This document shows, piece after piece, positions 1-7,991 of a stretch of DNA of 64,000 bases; the stretch's first letter is position 1; each line of letters begins with the position of its first letter. Position numbers and translations under genes: made by a program. This DNA is from Aquincola tertiaricarbonis. GTDB lineage: Bacteria > Pseudomonadota > Gammaproteobacteria > Burkholderiales > Burkholderiaceae_C. The stretch covers positions 1 through 64,000 of the forward strand of contig NZ_JZUE01000013.1 in the NCBI RefSeq assembly GCF_000969605.1, in the 5' to 3' direction. The notes under the pieces are model-generated. The model was not told the origin of the DNA, did no database searches, and worked only from the letters and a program-made list of their open reading frames with translations.

Positions 1-32
1 CCCGCATAACGAACAGTTGTGCGGGGGTTTTT
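1..32 (+). terminator. Rho-independent terminator of a gene upstream of the window
   Basis: A 10-bp stem (1-10 pairing with 16-25, one G-T wobble) with a 5-base loop is followed by GG and a run of five T. The T-run lies on the plus strand, so it ends a rightward gene that lies outside the window. Confidence 0.7.
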
Positions 33-64
33 GCCTTTGGGGACGAGACATTCCTGGCTCCGAC

Positions 65-92
65 AAAAGAAAACGGCCCCGAAGGGCCGTTT
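65..92 (-). terminator. Rho-independent terminator of the Bug/TctC gene
   Basis: AAACGGCCC (71-79) pairs with GGGCCGTTT (84-92) around a 4-base loop. On the reverse strand a TTTTCTTTT-like tract follows. It lies 21 bases beyond the stop codon of the reverse-strand binding-protein gene. The A/T flanks on both sides mean it could also back up the rightward terminator. Confidence 0.8.
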
Positions 93-112
93 GACGTTGA
101 GCGACGACTGAA

Positions 113-1084
113 TCAGTCGGCGTACTGGCCTGCAGCCTTGATAACCGGCGTCCACTTGTCGATTTCGGCTTGCACAAACTTCTTGTGCTCGGCAGAACCC
201 ACACGGCTGTCGGTGACGACGACAGCGCCCAGCGCTTCCTGGCGCTTGACGAAGTCAGCGTCCTTCAGCGCGGTGCGCAGCGAGGCGTTGACCTTCTCCA
301 GGACGGCGGCCGGAGTGCCCTTGGGGGCATAGAGGCCGTGCCAAATGGTGACGTTGAAGCCCTTCAGGCCGGATTCATCCAGAGTAGGCAGCTTGGACAG
401 CGCCGGCGTCGTGAGGCGCTGCGTGGTGGTGACGGCAAATGCCTTGACCTTGCCGGCCTCGATCTGGCCCGAGGTATTGGTGGTCTGGTCGCACATGATG
501 TCGACCTGGCCGCCCAGGATGTCGTTCATGGCCGGGGCGGTGCCCTTGTAGGGCACGGTGGTCATGTCGCTCTTCATCGTCGACTGCAGCAGCAGACCGC
601 ACAAATGCGAGGCCGCGCCCAGGCCGGCATTCGCCAGGTTGACCTTGCCCTTGTTCGACTCCAGCCACTTCACCAGCTCGGCGTAGTTGTTGGCCGGCAG
701 GGTGGGGCGGCCGATCAGGGTCATCGGCACCTCGTTGACGAGACCGAGGTACTCGAAGTCTTCCATCGTCTTGTACGGCAGGCTGCGGTACAGGGCGGGC
801 GAGGTGGCCATGCCGATGTGGTGCAGCAGCAGGGTGTAGCCGTCCGGTGCAGCCTTGGCGACCTTGGCGGCGCCCAGCGTGCCGCCGGCGCCACCGACGT
901 TTTCGATGATGATGGTGCCGCCCAGCGGCTTGCGCAGGGCTTCAGCGAGGTCACGCGCCACCTTGTCGGTGGGACCACCGGCGGTGAACGGGACGATGAT
1001 CGTCACCGGGCGGGTGGGGTATTGCGCAAACACTGCGGCGCTCACCGCAGCCAATGCGCCGCCAATCAAAAACTTTTTCATCAT
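113..1084 (-). CDS. Bug-family (TctC-like) periplasmic solute-binding protein
   Basis: This is a periplasmic binding protein of the Bug/TctC family, which binds small carboxylates or related compounds for tripartite tricarboxylate transporters. The chosen start at 1084 gives MMKKFLIGGALAAVSAAVFA, a clean Sec signal peptide, and AAGGAG lies a few bases upstream. A start at 1213 would add 43 residues without a signal-like character. The mature protein begins with the family hallmark YPTRPVTIIVPFTAGGPTD and has the central GANGA-type segment as LANAGLGAASHL. The length of 323 residues is normal for the family. No TctA or TctB membrane gene is nearby, so it is an orphan binding protein, as is common in Burkholderiales. 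It lies 141 bases beyond the CoA-ligase gene on the same strand and has its own terminator, so it may be a separate unit. The ligand cannot be read from the sequence. Confidence 0.9.
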   Translation of the reverse strand: MMKKFLIGGALAAVSAAVFAQYPTRPVTIIVPFTAGGPTDKVARDLAEALRKPLGGTIIIENVGGAGGTLGAAKVAKAAPDGYTLLLHHIGMATSPALYRSLPYKTMEDFEYLGLVNEVPMTLIGRPTLPANNYAELVKWLESNKGKVNLANAGLGAASHLCGLLLQSTMKSDMTTVPYKGTAPAMNDILGGQVDIMCDQTTNTSGQIEAGKVKAFAVTTTQRLTTPALSKLPTLDESGLKGFNVTIWHGLYAPKGTPAAVLEKVNASLRTALKDADFVKRQEALGAVVVTDSRVGSAEHKKFVQAEIDKWTPVIKAAGQYAD

Positions 1085-1225
1085 GGAACGAAGCTCCTTG
1101 GTTTGAGGTGCATGCGCACGGTGCGTGATGCTAGACAAGCACGCGCCGCCGGGTCGTCGGGGACTACGTAGGGAGTGGCCCGATGTCCACCCCTCATGCG
1201 ACAAAATCCGCACCTTGCGCTGCGC

Positions 1226-2536
1226 TCAGCGGTAGCTTCGCTTGTCCTCGATGACCACACCGTCGTTGGGCAGGCTGCCGTCGGCCACCAGCTGCACATC
1301 GGCGCGCAGCTTGGTGACGTCGCGCACGCTGGCCGCCAGCTGTTCGGCCAGCGGGCCGCTGGGCCCCTCCTCGGTCACCTCGGCATGCAGTGTCATGCGG
1401 TCGTTGGCCATCTCGCCCTCCACCACCAGCCGCGCGCGGCCCACGGCGGGGTGGCGCCGCAGCACCTCGGCCACCTGGCTGGGATGCACGAACATGCCGC
1501 GCACCTTGGTGGTCTGGTCGGCACGGCCCATCCAGCCGCGGATGCGGGTCTGGGTGCGGCCGGTGGGACAAGGGCCGGGCAACACCGCGCTCAGGTCGCC
1601 GGTGCCAAAGCGGATCAGCGGATAGTCGGCGTCGAAGGTGGTGACCACCACCTCGCCCACCTCTCCGTCGGCCACCGGGTCACCGGTGCCGGGCCGCACG
1701 ATCTCGACGATGACCTCTTCGTCCAGCACCAGGCCTTCCCGCGCCTCGGTTTCATAGGCGATGAGGCCCAGGTCGGCAGTGGCATAGCACTGGAAGGCCG
1801 CCACGCCGCGTTCGTGCAGCCAGTCGCGCAGGGACGGCGGAAACGCCTCGCCGCTGACCAATGCCTTGCGCAGCGACGGCAACGCCAGCTGCTGCTCGGC
1901 GGCCTTCTCGAGCGCGATCTTGAGGAAGCTGGGCGTGCCGCAGTAGCCATGAGGCCGCAGCTCGGCCATCGCCTGCAGCTGCAGCTCGGTGTTGCCGACG
2001 CCGCCAGGGAACACGGTGCAGCCGAGCGCCAGGGCACCTTCTTCCATCATGGCGCCGGCGGGGGTGAGGTGGTAGCTGAAGCTGTTGTGCACCAGGTCGC
2101 CGGCGCGGAAGCCAGCCGCATGCATCGCACGCGCCAACCGCCAGGAATCGCTGCTGCGACCCTGGGGCTCGTAGAGGGGGCCGGGCGACTGGAACACCCG
2201 CTTGGCCGGGCGAGGCAGGCGCAGGCCGTTCCAGCCCGCAGCGGCAAAGCCGGCGAAGGGATCGCCCGCCGCCACACCGTCCGCAAGTGCATCCGGCCGC
2301 GCCTGGCGGTGAGCCTGCTGCAATGCCAGCAGTTCATGTTTGCGGAGCACCGGCAGGCGGGCCAGTGCCTCGCGCGAGGTCACCGAGGCGGCGTCGATGC
2401 CGGCCAGCCGCAAAGCCTGGGCTGGGCTTTGCGCTTTCGCCTGCGCCAGGTGCGCGGGCAGCGCGGCCATCAGCGCGGCTTCGCGCTCGGCAGGGTCGCG
2501 TGTCTCCAGCGCGTCGAAATGCTCGGCAGCCTTCAT
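1226..2536 (-). CDS. PaaK-like phenylacetate-CoA ligase family AMP-forming enzyme
   Basis: This is a member of the adenylate-forming ligases of the phenylacetate-CoA ligase type, which activate a carboxylic acid with ATP and CoA to an acyl-CoA in the cytoplasm. The N-terminal half carries the PaaK-like segment with YHLTPAG and the turn GGVGNTE. The middle has CYATADLGLIAYE, matching the conserved Y-x-T-E/D-x-G motif. RFGTGDLS holds the ATP-ribose aspartate, and IRGWMGRADQ opens the mobile C-terminal domain. The start at 2536 (MKAAEHFDAL) overlaps the stop of the upstream 98-residue gene in ATGA, which supports it over a start at 2626. The length of 436 residues is normal. It is the last gene of the LIV-transporter operon, so it probably activates the imported acid. 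The true substrate is unknown. Confidence 0.85.
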   Translation of the reverse strand: MKAAEHFDALETRDPAEREAALMAALPAHLAQAKAQSPAQALRLAGIDAASVTSREALARLPVLRKHELLALQQAHRQARPDALADGVAAGDPFAGFAAAGWNGLRLPRPAKRVFQSPGPLYEPQGRSSDSWRLARAMHAAGFRAGDLVHNSFSYHLTPAGAMMEEGALALGCTVFPGGVGNTELQLQAMAELRPHGYCGTPSFLKIALEKAAEQQLALPSLRKALVSGEAFPPSLRDWLHERGVAAFQCYATADLGLIAYETEAREGLVLDEEVIVEIVRPGTGDPVADGEVGEVVVTTFDADYPLIRFGTGDLSAVLPGPCPTGRTQTRIRGWMGRADQTTKVRGMFVHPSQVAEVLRRHPAVGRARLVVEGEMANDRMTLHAEVTEEGPSGPLAEQLAASVRDVTKLRADVQLVADGSLPNDGVVIEDKRSYR

Positions 2537-2829
2537 TCGTCGTCGCGCCAGCGCGCCAGTTGGGATTTCACGTGGTCGACGAAGCGACGCACATCGGCGC
2601 TGGACGCCAGCCGGTGCGTCGTCCACTCGGGCGTGCGGGCGGGCCGCCTGACCAGGCGCGCTTCCAGGGTGGTGTCGGTGGCGGCCAGCTCGGCCACGGC
2701 CAGGCCGGCCAGCTCGTAGCGGTCGCCGCGTTCGGTCAGGCGCAGGTCGCGCAGCTGGCGCTTGAGCTGCACCAGCGCCTCCGCCGGCTTGAAGGCCGGC
2801 AGGGCGAAGAAGTCGGGGGTGTCGGACAT
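2533..2829 (-). CDS. 98-residue conserved-position hypothetical protein
   Basis: I do not recognise a family for this protein. It is short, soluble and highly charged, with no signal peptide or membrane segment. It begins MSDTPDFFALPAFKP and ends in a basic and acidic helix-like tail (HVKSQLARWRDDE). A central segment, LTERGDRYELAGLAVAEL, looks like a small alpha/beta unit. It starts 23 bases after livF and its stop overlaps the start of the CoA-ligase gene in ATGA, so it is translationally tied to that gene. The context suggests an accessory role in the import and activation pathway, but nothing in the sequence proves this. Confidence 0.75.
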   Translation of the reverse strand: MSDTPDFFALPAFKPAEALVQLKRQLRDLRLTERGDRYELAGLAVAELAATDTTLEARLVRRPARTPEWTTHRLASSADVRRFVDHVKSQLARWRDDE

Positions 2830-2852
2830 GGGCTGCAGCCCTCCAGGAAAGT

Positions 2853-3692
2853 TCAGGCCAGCCAGCGCTTGCGGCGCTTGTAGCTCTTGACGTCGCGGAA
2901 GCTCTTGCGCCCCTCGCCGCCGGTGCCGAGGTAGAACTCCTTCACGTCCTCGTTCTCGCGCAGCGAGGCGGCGGGGCCGTCCATCACCACGCGGCCGCTC
3001 TCGAGGATGTAGCCGAAGTCGGCATAGCGCAGGGCCATGTTGGTGTTCTGCTCGGCCAGCAGGAAGGTGACGCCTTCCTTGGTGTTGAGGTCCTTCACGA
3101 TCTCGAACACCTCTTCCACGATCTGCGGCGCCAGGCCCATCGACGGCTCGTCCAGCAGCACCATGCGCGGGTTGGCCATGAGCGCGCGGCCGATGGCGCA
3201 CATCTGCTGCTCGCCGCCCGAGGTGTAGGCGGCCTGGCTGGTGCGGCGGGTCTTGAGTCGCGGGAAATAGGCGTAGACCTTCTCCAGCGTCTCGGCCACC
3301 GCGGCGCGGCCGTCGCGCCGGGTGTAGGCGCCGGTCATCAGGTTCTCTTCGATGGTGAGGTGGGCAAAGCAGTGCCGGCCCTCCATCACCTGGATCACGC
3401 CACGGTCCACGAGGCTGGCTGGCGTGAGGTTCTCGATGCGCTCGCCGCGCAGCGCGATCGAGCCCTTGGTGACCGCGCCGCGCTCGGCATGCAGCAGGTT
3501 GGACACCGCGCGCAGCGTGGTCGTCTTGCCGGCGCCGTTGGCGCCCAGCAGCGCGACGATGGCGCCTTCCTCCACGCGCAGCGACACGCCCTTCAAGACG
3601 AGGATCACATGGTTGTAGATCACCTCGATGCCGTTGACGTCGAGGAAGTCGCGGCGGCCGGCTTCGGCCTGGGGCATGGCTGCGGGTTGCAT
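2853..3692 (-). CDS. livF: LivF-type branched-chain/organic-acid ABC transporter ATPase
   Basis: This is one of the two ATPase subunits of an HAAT-type ABC importer. It works at the inner face of the membrane with LivG, LivH and LivM. The Walker A motif GANGAGKT lies at about residues 50-57, the signature is TSGGEQQM (a T in place of the usual L), and the Walker B run is MVLLDEPSMGLAP. The length of 279 residues includes an N-terminal extension of about 15 residues before the ABC domain, slightly longer than the 233-240 residues typical of LivF. It follows the binding-protein gene by 10 bases and precedes the 98-residue gene. The start at 3692 could be a later codon (M6). Confidence 0.92.
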   Translation of the reverse strand: MQPAAMPQAEAGRRDFLDVNGIEVIYNHVILVLKGVSLRVEEGAIVALLGANGAGKTTTLRAVSNLLHAERGAVTKGSIALRGERIENLTPASLVDRGVIQVMEGRHCFAHLTIEENLMTGAYTRRDGRAAVAETLEKVYAYFPRLKTRRTSQAAYTSGGEQQMCAIGRALMANPRMVLLDEPSMGLAPQIVEEVFEIVKDLNTKEGVTFLLAEQNTNMALRYADFGYILESGRVVMDGPAASLRENEDVKEFYLGTGGEGRKSFRDVKSYKRRKRWLA

Positions 3693-3702
3693 GCGATGGC
3701 GC

Positions 3703-5022
3703 TCAGCAGCTGCGGGGCTTGATGTTCTTGTCCTTGGCGTACTTGGCGGACATCTCCTTGACCAGCGGGTCGATCAGCGATTGATCGGCCTGGTACCAGT
3801 CGGAGGTGATGTTCCACTTGCCGCCGTCCCACTGGACGATGCGGGCCCAGTCGGTGCCCATGTGGTTGCTACACGAGGTCTTGACCGGCCGCATGATCTC
3901 GCCGAAGCCCAGGGCCTTGAGCCGGTCGGCGCTGAGGTCCAGGTTCTCGAAGCCCCACTTCACCTGCTCGGGCGTCAGCGTCTTGCCCTTGCCATACTTC
4001 TCCTGGGCGGTGCGGATGGCTTCCACCTGCAGCATCGAGATCATCATGCCGCGGGTGTGGGCCATCACGCCCACGCTGCTGTCGTTGCTGGCGGTGCCCT
4101 GGCCCTTCTCGTAGACGAACTTCTTCAGGTCGTCATGCACCTTGTCGCGGGCCGCGCTGTTGTGCACGGTGATGGCGTTGTAGCCCTTGGCACCGGCACC
4201 GATGTCCTTCACGTCGTGGTCGGAGCCGGCCCACCAGATCGCGTACATCTTCTCCCGCGGGAAGCCGCTGGCCTGCGCCTCGCGGATGCCGGCGGGCGTC
4301 ATCACGCCGGCCGACCAGAACAGCACATAGTCGGGCCGCTGCTGGCGGATTTGCAGCCAGGTGGACTTCTGCTCCACGCCGGGCGGCGTGACCGGGAACA
4401 GCGCCAGCTCGAAGCCGTCCTTGGCGGCGCGCTTCTGCAGCAGCGGGATCGGCTCCTTGCCGTAGGGCGAGTCGTGGTAGACGAGGGCGATCTTCTTGCC
4501 CTTGAGGCTGCCCTTCTCCTTCTTCAGGATGTCCTGGATCATCACGTCGGCGGCCGTCCAGTAGGTGCCCAGCAGCGGGAAGTTCCACTCGAACACCGTG
4601 CCGTCCACCGACTGCGACAGGCCATAGCCCAGCGTCTGGATGGCCACCTTGTCGTTGAAGGCCTTGTCGGTCACCGCGAAGGTGATGCCGGTGGACTGCG
4701 GGTCGAAGCCCGAGGCGCCGGTGCCCTTGGTCTTCAGCCGCTCGTAGCACTCCACGCCCTTGGCGGCGTCGTAGGCGGTCTCGCATTCCTCGAACACCAG
4801 CTTCACGCCGTTGACGCCGCCGTCACGTGCATTCACCAGCTTCAGGTAGTCCTGCTTGCCGTCGGCCCAGGGAATGCCCAGCGGCGCGAACTGGCCGGTG
4901 CGGTAGACCAGCAGCGGCACGAACTGCTCGGCGGCCTGCGCCTGCACGGCGGTGGGTGCGGTGCCAAGCGACAGAGCGGCAGCGAACGCCGCAGCGGTGA
5001 GGGAGAAGGAAGCGAACTTCAT
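3703..5022 (-). CDS. LivK-like periplasmic substrate-binding protein of the ABC importer
   Basis: This is a periplasmic binding protein of the Peripla_BP_6 type. It has a signal peptide (about residues 1-28, ending AVQAQA) and a mature protein of about 410 residues, longer than E. coli LivK/LivJ (about 345). That length fits the Burkholderiales proteins tied to aromatic or fatty-acid uptake. Recognisable parts are FAPLGIPWADGKQDYL near the mature N terminus, GFDPQSTGITFAV, and IALVYHDSPYGKEP in the second lobe. The last residues include a Cys (KPRSC). It lies between livM and livF in the operon. Two CoA ligases in the same operon suggest that the ligand is a carboxylic acid and not leucine, but this is inference. 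Confidence 0.9.
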   Translation of the reverse strand: MKFASFSLTAAAFAAALSLGTAPTAVQAQAAEQFVPLLVYRTGQFAPLGIPWADGKQDYLKLVNARDGGVNGVKLVFEECETAYDAAKGVECYERLKTKGTGASGFDPQSTGITFAVTDKAFNDKVAIQTLGYGLSQSVDGTVFEWNFPLLGTYWTAADVMIQDILKKEKGSLKGKKIALVYHDSPYGKEPIPLLQKRAAKDGFELALFPVTPPGVEQKSTWLQIRQQRPDYVLFWSAGVMTPAGIREAQASGFPREKMYAIWWAGSDHDVKDIGAGAKGYNAITVHNSAARDKVHDDLKKFVYEKGQGTASNDSSVGVMAHTRGMMISMLQVEAIRTAQEKYGKGKTLTPEQVKWGFENLDLSADRLKALGFGEIMRPVKTSCSNHMGTDWARIVQWDGGKWNITSDWYQADQSLIDPLVKEMSAKYAKDKNIKPRSC

Positions 5023-5068
5023 GGTGGTCGGTCTCCGGTGTGTGTGTCTGTTATGGGTCTGGCAGGAA

Positions 5069-6133
5069 TCAATGGGGGAAGGGCCACAGGCGCAGCTTCT
5101 CGCGGGCGGTGAGCCACAGGCGCGCCAGCCCGTGCGGCTCCACGATCAGGAAGAACACGATCAGCGCGCCGAAGATCATGTGCTCCAGGTGCGAGGCGGT
5201 GGCGGTCGACAGCGGCAGCCCCAGCCAGTGCGGCACGTAGTTCAGCAGCAGCGGCAGCAGCACGATGAAGGCCGCGCCGAAGAAGGCGCCCGAGATGGAG
5301 CCCAGCCCGCCGATGATCACCATGAACAGCAGCTGGAACGAGCGGTCGATGCTGAAGGCGGCCGGCTCCCACGAGCCCAGGTGCACGAAGCCCCACAGCG
5401 CGCCGGCCACGCCGACGATGAAGCTGCTGACCGCAAAGGCCGACAGCTTGGCGTACACCGGCCGGATGCCGATCACGGCCGCGGCCACGTCCATGTCGCG
5501 GATGGCCATCCACTGGCGGCCGATGGCGCCACGCACCAGGTTCTTGGACAGCAGCCCGAACACCACCACGATGGCCAGGCACAGCAGGTACTTCTGCGCC
5601 GGGGTCTCGATGGGCATGCCGAGGATGGACAGCTCGCGCACGCTGACCGAGCCGGACGACGAGTTGTTGGTGACCCAGGGCACGCGGTTGGTGAACCAGT
5701 CGGTGAAGAACTGCGCCGCCAGCGTGGCCACCGCCAGGTACAGCCCGCGGATTCGCAGGCTGGGGATGCCGAACAGCACGCCGAACACCGTGGCGCACAC
5801 GCCGCCGCCGATCAATGCCAACAGCAAGGGCATGCCGTCGATGCGCACCTGCAGGTTGTAGGCGGCATAGGCCCCGATGGCCATGAAGGCGCCGGTGCCC
5901 AGCGAGATCTGGCCGCAGTAGCCCACCAGGATGTTCAGGCCCATCGCCGCCAGCGACAGGATGAGGAAGGGGATGAGGATGGCGCGGAAGGCGTAGTCGC
6001 TGGCGACGAAGGGCACCGCGACGAAGGCCAGCACCAGCAGCAGCTGGATCGCCACCTTGTCCTGCAGCACGGGAAAGATCTGCAGGTCGGTGCGGTAGGT
6101 CTGCTTGAACTGACCGTTCTCACGATAGAGCAT
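5069..6133 (-). CDS. livM: LivM-type ABC transporter permease
   Basis: This inner-membrane permease subunit of the HAAT ABC importer has about nine to ten hydrophobic segments. It has the conserved GYCGQISLGTGAFMAIGAY segment of LivM, the loop IRDMDVAAAVIGIRPVYAK that docks on the ATPase, and GGLGSISGAFFGA before the last helices. The length of 354 residues is normal. The soluble N-terminal tail of about 25 residues ahead of the first helix is usual for LivM. It lies 18 bases downstream of livH and 46 bases ahead of the binding-protein gene, so it belongs to the same operon. Confidence 0.93.
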   Translation of the reverse strand: MLYRENGQFKQTYRTDLQIFPVLQDKVAIQLLLVLAFVAVPFVASDYAFRAILIPFLILSLAAMGLNILVGYCGQISLGTGAFMAIGAYAAYNLQVRIDGMPLLLALIGGGVCATVFGVLFGIPSLRIRGLYLAVATLAAQFFTDWFTNRVPWVTNNSSSGSVSVRELSILGMPIETPAQKYLLCLAIVVVFGLLSKNLVRGAIGRQWMAIRDMDVAAAVIGIRPVYAKLSAFAVSSFIVGVAGALWGFVHLGSWEPAAFSIDRSFQLLFMVIIGGLGSISGAFFGAAFIVLLPLLLNYVPHWLGLPLSTATASHLEHMIFGALIVFFLIVEPHGLARLWLTAREKLRLWPFPH

Positions 6134-6151
6134 GGAGGTCTCCGGTGGGGG

Positions 6152-7081
6152 TCAGACGCGGTCGATGATCTTGTCGCCGAACAGGCCTTGCGGGCGGACG
6201 AGCAGGAAGCCCAGCGCCAGCACGTAGGCAAACCAGTTCTCGATGCCGCCGCCGAGGAAGGGGCCGAGGTAGATCTCGGACAGCTTCTCGCCCGAGCCGA
6301 TGATCAGGCCGCCCACGATGGCGCCGGGCACCGAGGTGAGGCCGCCGAGGATCACCACCGGCAGCGCCTTCAACGCCACCAGCGAGATGCTGAACTGCAC
6401 GCCCAGCTTGCTGCCCCAGATGATCCCGGCCACCAGCGCGACGATGCCGCCGATGGACCACACGATGACCCAGATGCGCGACAGCGGGATGCCGATGGAC
6501 TGTGCGGCCTGGTGGTCATCGGCCACGGCACGCAGCGCGCGGCCGGTGGCCGTCTTCTGGAAGAACAGCGACAGGCAGGCCACCAGCACCGCCGACACCA
6601 GCGCGGCATACAGGTCTTCCTTGCTGAGCAGCAGGCCGCCCTGGAACGTGTTCTCGAACAGGATCATCGGGTCCTTGGGCATGCCCACGTCGATCTTGTA
6701 GGTGGCGCTGCCAAAGATCAGCTGGCCCGCGCCGTCGACGAAGTAGGTGATGCCCAGCGTGGCCATCAGCAGCGCGATGGGCTCCTGCCCGACCAGTTGC
6801 CGCAGGGCCAGCCGCTCGATCAGCCAGGCCAGCACGATCATCACGCCGATGGACACGATGATGGCCAGCACGTTGGCCAGCAGCGCGCTGCTGAAGCCGA
6901 ACCACTGCGGCAGCCACTCCGAGAAGCGCGCCATCGACAGCGCCGCGAACAGCACCATCGCGCCCTGCGCGAAATTGAACACGCCGCTGGCCTTGAAGAT
7001 GAGCACGAAGCCCAGCGCCACCAGTGCGTACAGCATGCCGGCCATCAGGCCGCCGAACAGCGTTTCGAGAAAAAAGCCCAT
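6152..7081 (-). CDS. livH: LivH-type ABC transporter permease
   Basis: This is the second permease subunit of the HAAT importer, 309 residues long and almost entirely hydrophobic helices. Family marks are MLYALVALGFVLIFKASG and FNFAQGAM near the N terminus. The coupling loop is LRAVADDHQAAQSIGIPLSR, and GGLTSVPGAIVGGLIIG lies near the end. It sits between livG (22 bases upstream) and livM (18 bases downstream). It should pair with LivM to form the pore used by the binding protein encoded two genes downstream. Confidence 0.93.
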   Translation of the reverse strand: MGFFLETLFGGLMAGMLYALVALGFVLIFKASGVFNFAQGAMVLFAALSMARFSEWLPQWFGFSSALLANVLAIIVSIGVMIVLAWLIERLALRQLVGQEPIALLMATLGITYFVDGAGQLIFGSATYKIDVGMPKDPMILFENTFQGGLLLSKEDLYAALVSAVLVACLSLFFQKTATGRALRAVADDHQAAQSIGIPLSRIWVIVWSIGGIVALVAGIIWGSKLGVQFSISLVALKALPVVILGGLTSVPGAIVGGLIIGSGEKLSEIYLGPFLGGGIENWFAYVLALGFLLVRPQGLFGDKIIDRV

Positions 7082-7103
7082 GCGCTACTCCTGCGGCGGC
7101 CGG

Positions 7104-7991
7104 TCAATCTGAGGTGCCGAGGTAGGCACGCACGACGTCTTCATTCACACGCACCTCGTCAGGCGTGCCGTCGCCGATCTTCTTGCCGTAGTCCAGCACC
7201 ACCACGCGGTCGGAGATGTCCATCACCACGCCCATGTCGTGCTCGATCAGCACGATGGTGGTGCCGAACTCGTCGTTCACGTCGAGGATGAAGCGGCACA
7301 TGTCCTGTTTCTCCTCGACGTTCATGCCGGCCATCGGCTCGTCGAGCAGCAGCACCTGCGGCTCCATCGCCAGCGCACGGCCCAGGTCCACGCGCTTCTG
7401 CAGGCCATAGGGCAGGCGGCCCACCGGCGTCTTGCGCCAGGCCTGGATCTCGAGGAAGTCGATGATGCGTTCCACCTTCTCGCGGTGGGCGATCTCCTCG
7501 CGCTCGGCCGGGCCCCAGCGCAGCGCCTGCAGGAAGATGTTGCTCTTCATGCGCAGGTTGCGGCCGGTCATGATGTTGTCCAGCACGCTCATGCCCTTGA
7601 ACAGGGCCAGGTTCTGGAAGGTGCGGGCCACGCCCATCTCGGCCACCTGGCGCGAGTTCATGTGCTTGAAGGTCTGGCCGCGGAAGGTGATGGCGCCTTC
7701 CTGCGGCTGGTACACGCCGTTGATGCAGTTGAGCATCGAGCTCTTGCCGGCCCCGTTGGGGCCGATGATGGCGCGCACCTCGTGCTCGCGCACGTTGAAG
7801 CTGATGTCGGTGAGCGCCTTCACGCCGCCGAAGCGCAGGCTGATGTTGCGCACGTCCAGGATGACCTCGCCGATGCGGCGGCCGCCGGTGTCCGTCGGCT
7901 GCTGCGCCGCCGGCAGCGCGCCGCTGCCTTGTGCGGGCGGCTGCGTGGTGAACATCGCACCCGGTTCGATCGCTTGTGCCGCGTGGCTCAT
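7104..7991 (-). CDS. livG: LivG-type ABC transporter ATPase
   Basis: This is the second ATPase subunit of the LIV-type importer. The start at 7991 (MSHAAQAIEP) shares one base with the stop of the upstream acyl-CoA synthetase gene (TGATG), which supports translational coupling. A 5' extension to 8417 would run inside the neighbouring gene. The ABC domain starts near residue 43 after a low-complexity N-terminal tail. Walker A is GPNGAGKS at 77-84, the LivG-type signature is RLPYGLQKRVDLGRAL, and Walker B is VLLLDEPMAGMN. The length of 295 residues exceeds the usual 255 or so because of the N-terminal tail, whose role is unknown. Confidence 0.92.
   Translation of the reverse strand: MSHAAQAIEPGAMFTTQPPAQGSGALPAAQQPTDTGGRRIGEVILDVRNISLRFGGVKALTDISFNVREHEVRAIIGPNGAGKSSMLNCINGVYQPQEGAITFRGQTFKHMNSRQVAEMGVARTFQNLALFKGMSVLDNIMTGRNLRMKSNIFLQALRWGPAEREEIAHREKVERIIDFLEIQAWRKTPVGRLPYGLQKRVDLGRALAMEPQVLLLDEPMAGMNVEEKQDMCRFILDVNDEFGTTIVLIEHDMGVVMDISDRVVVLDYGKKIGDGTPDEVRVNEDVVRAYLGTSD

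Noticed and set aside
170-2719. Long open frames opposite the TctC and CoA-ligase genes (170-1171 and 1175-2719, plus strand)
   Set aside because: They are antisense shadows in GC-rich DNA. Their products are rich in His, Arg, Gln and Gly without domains, while the reverse-strand frames encode clear protein families.
4952-7291. 779-codon open frame opposite livM and livH
   Set aside because: Low-complexity His/Gln/Asp/Arg composition is typical of the antisense of hydrophobic permease genes. It has no credible ribosome-binding site or domain.
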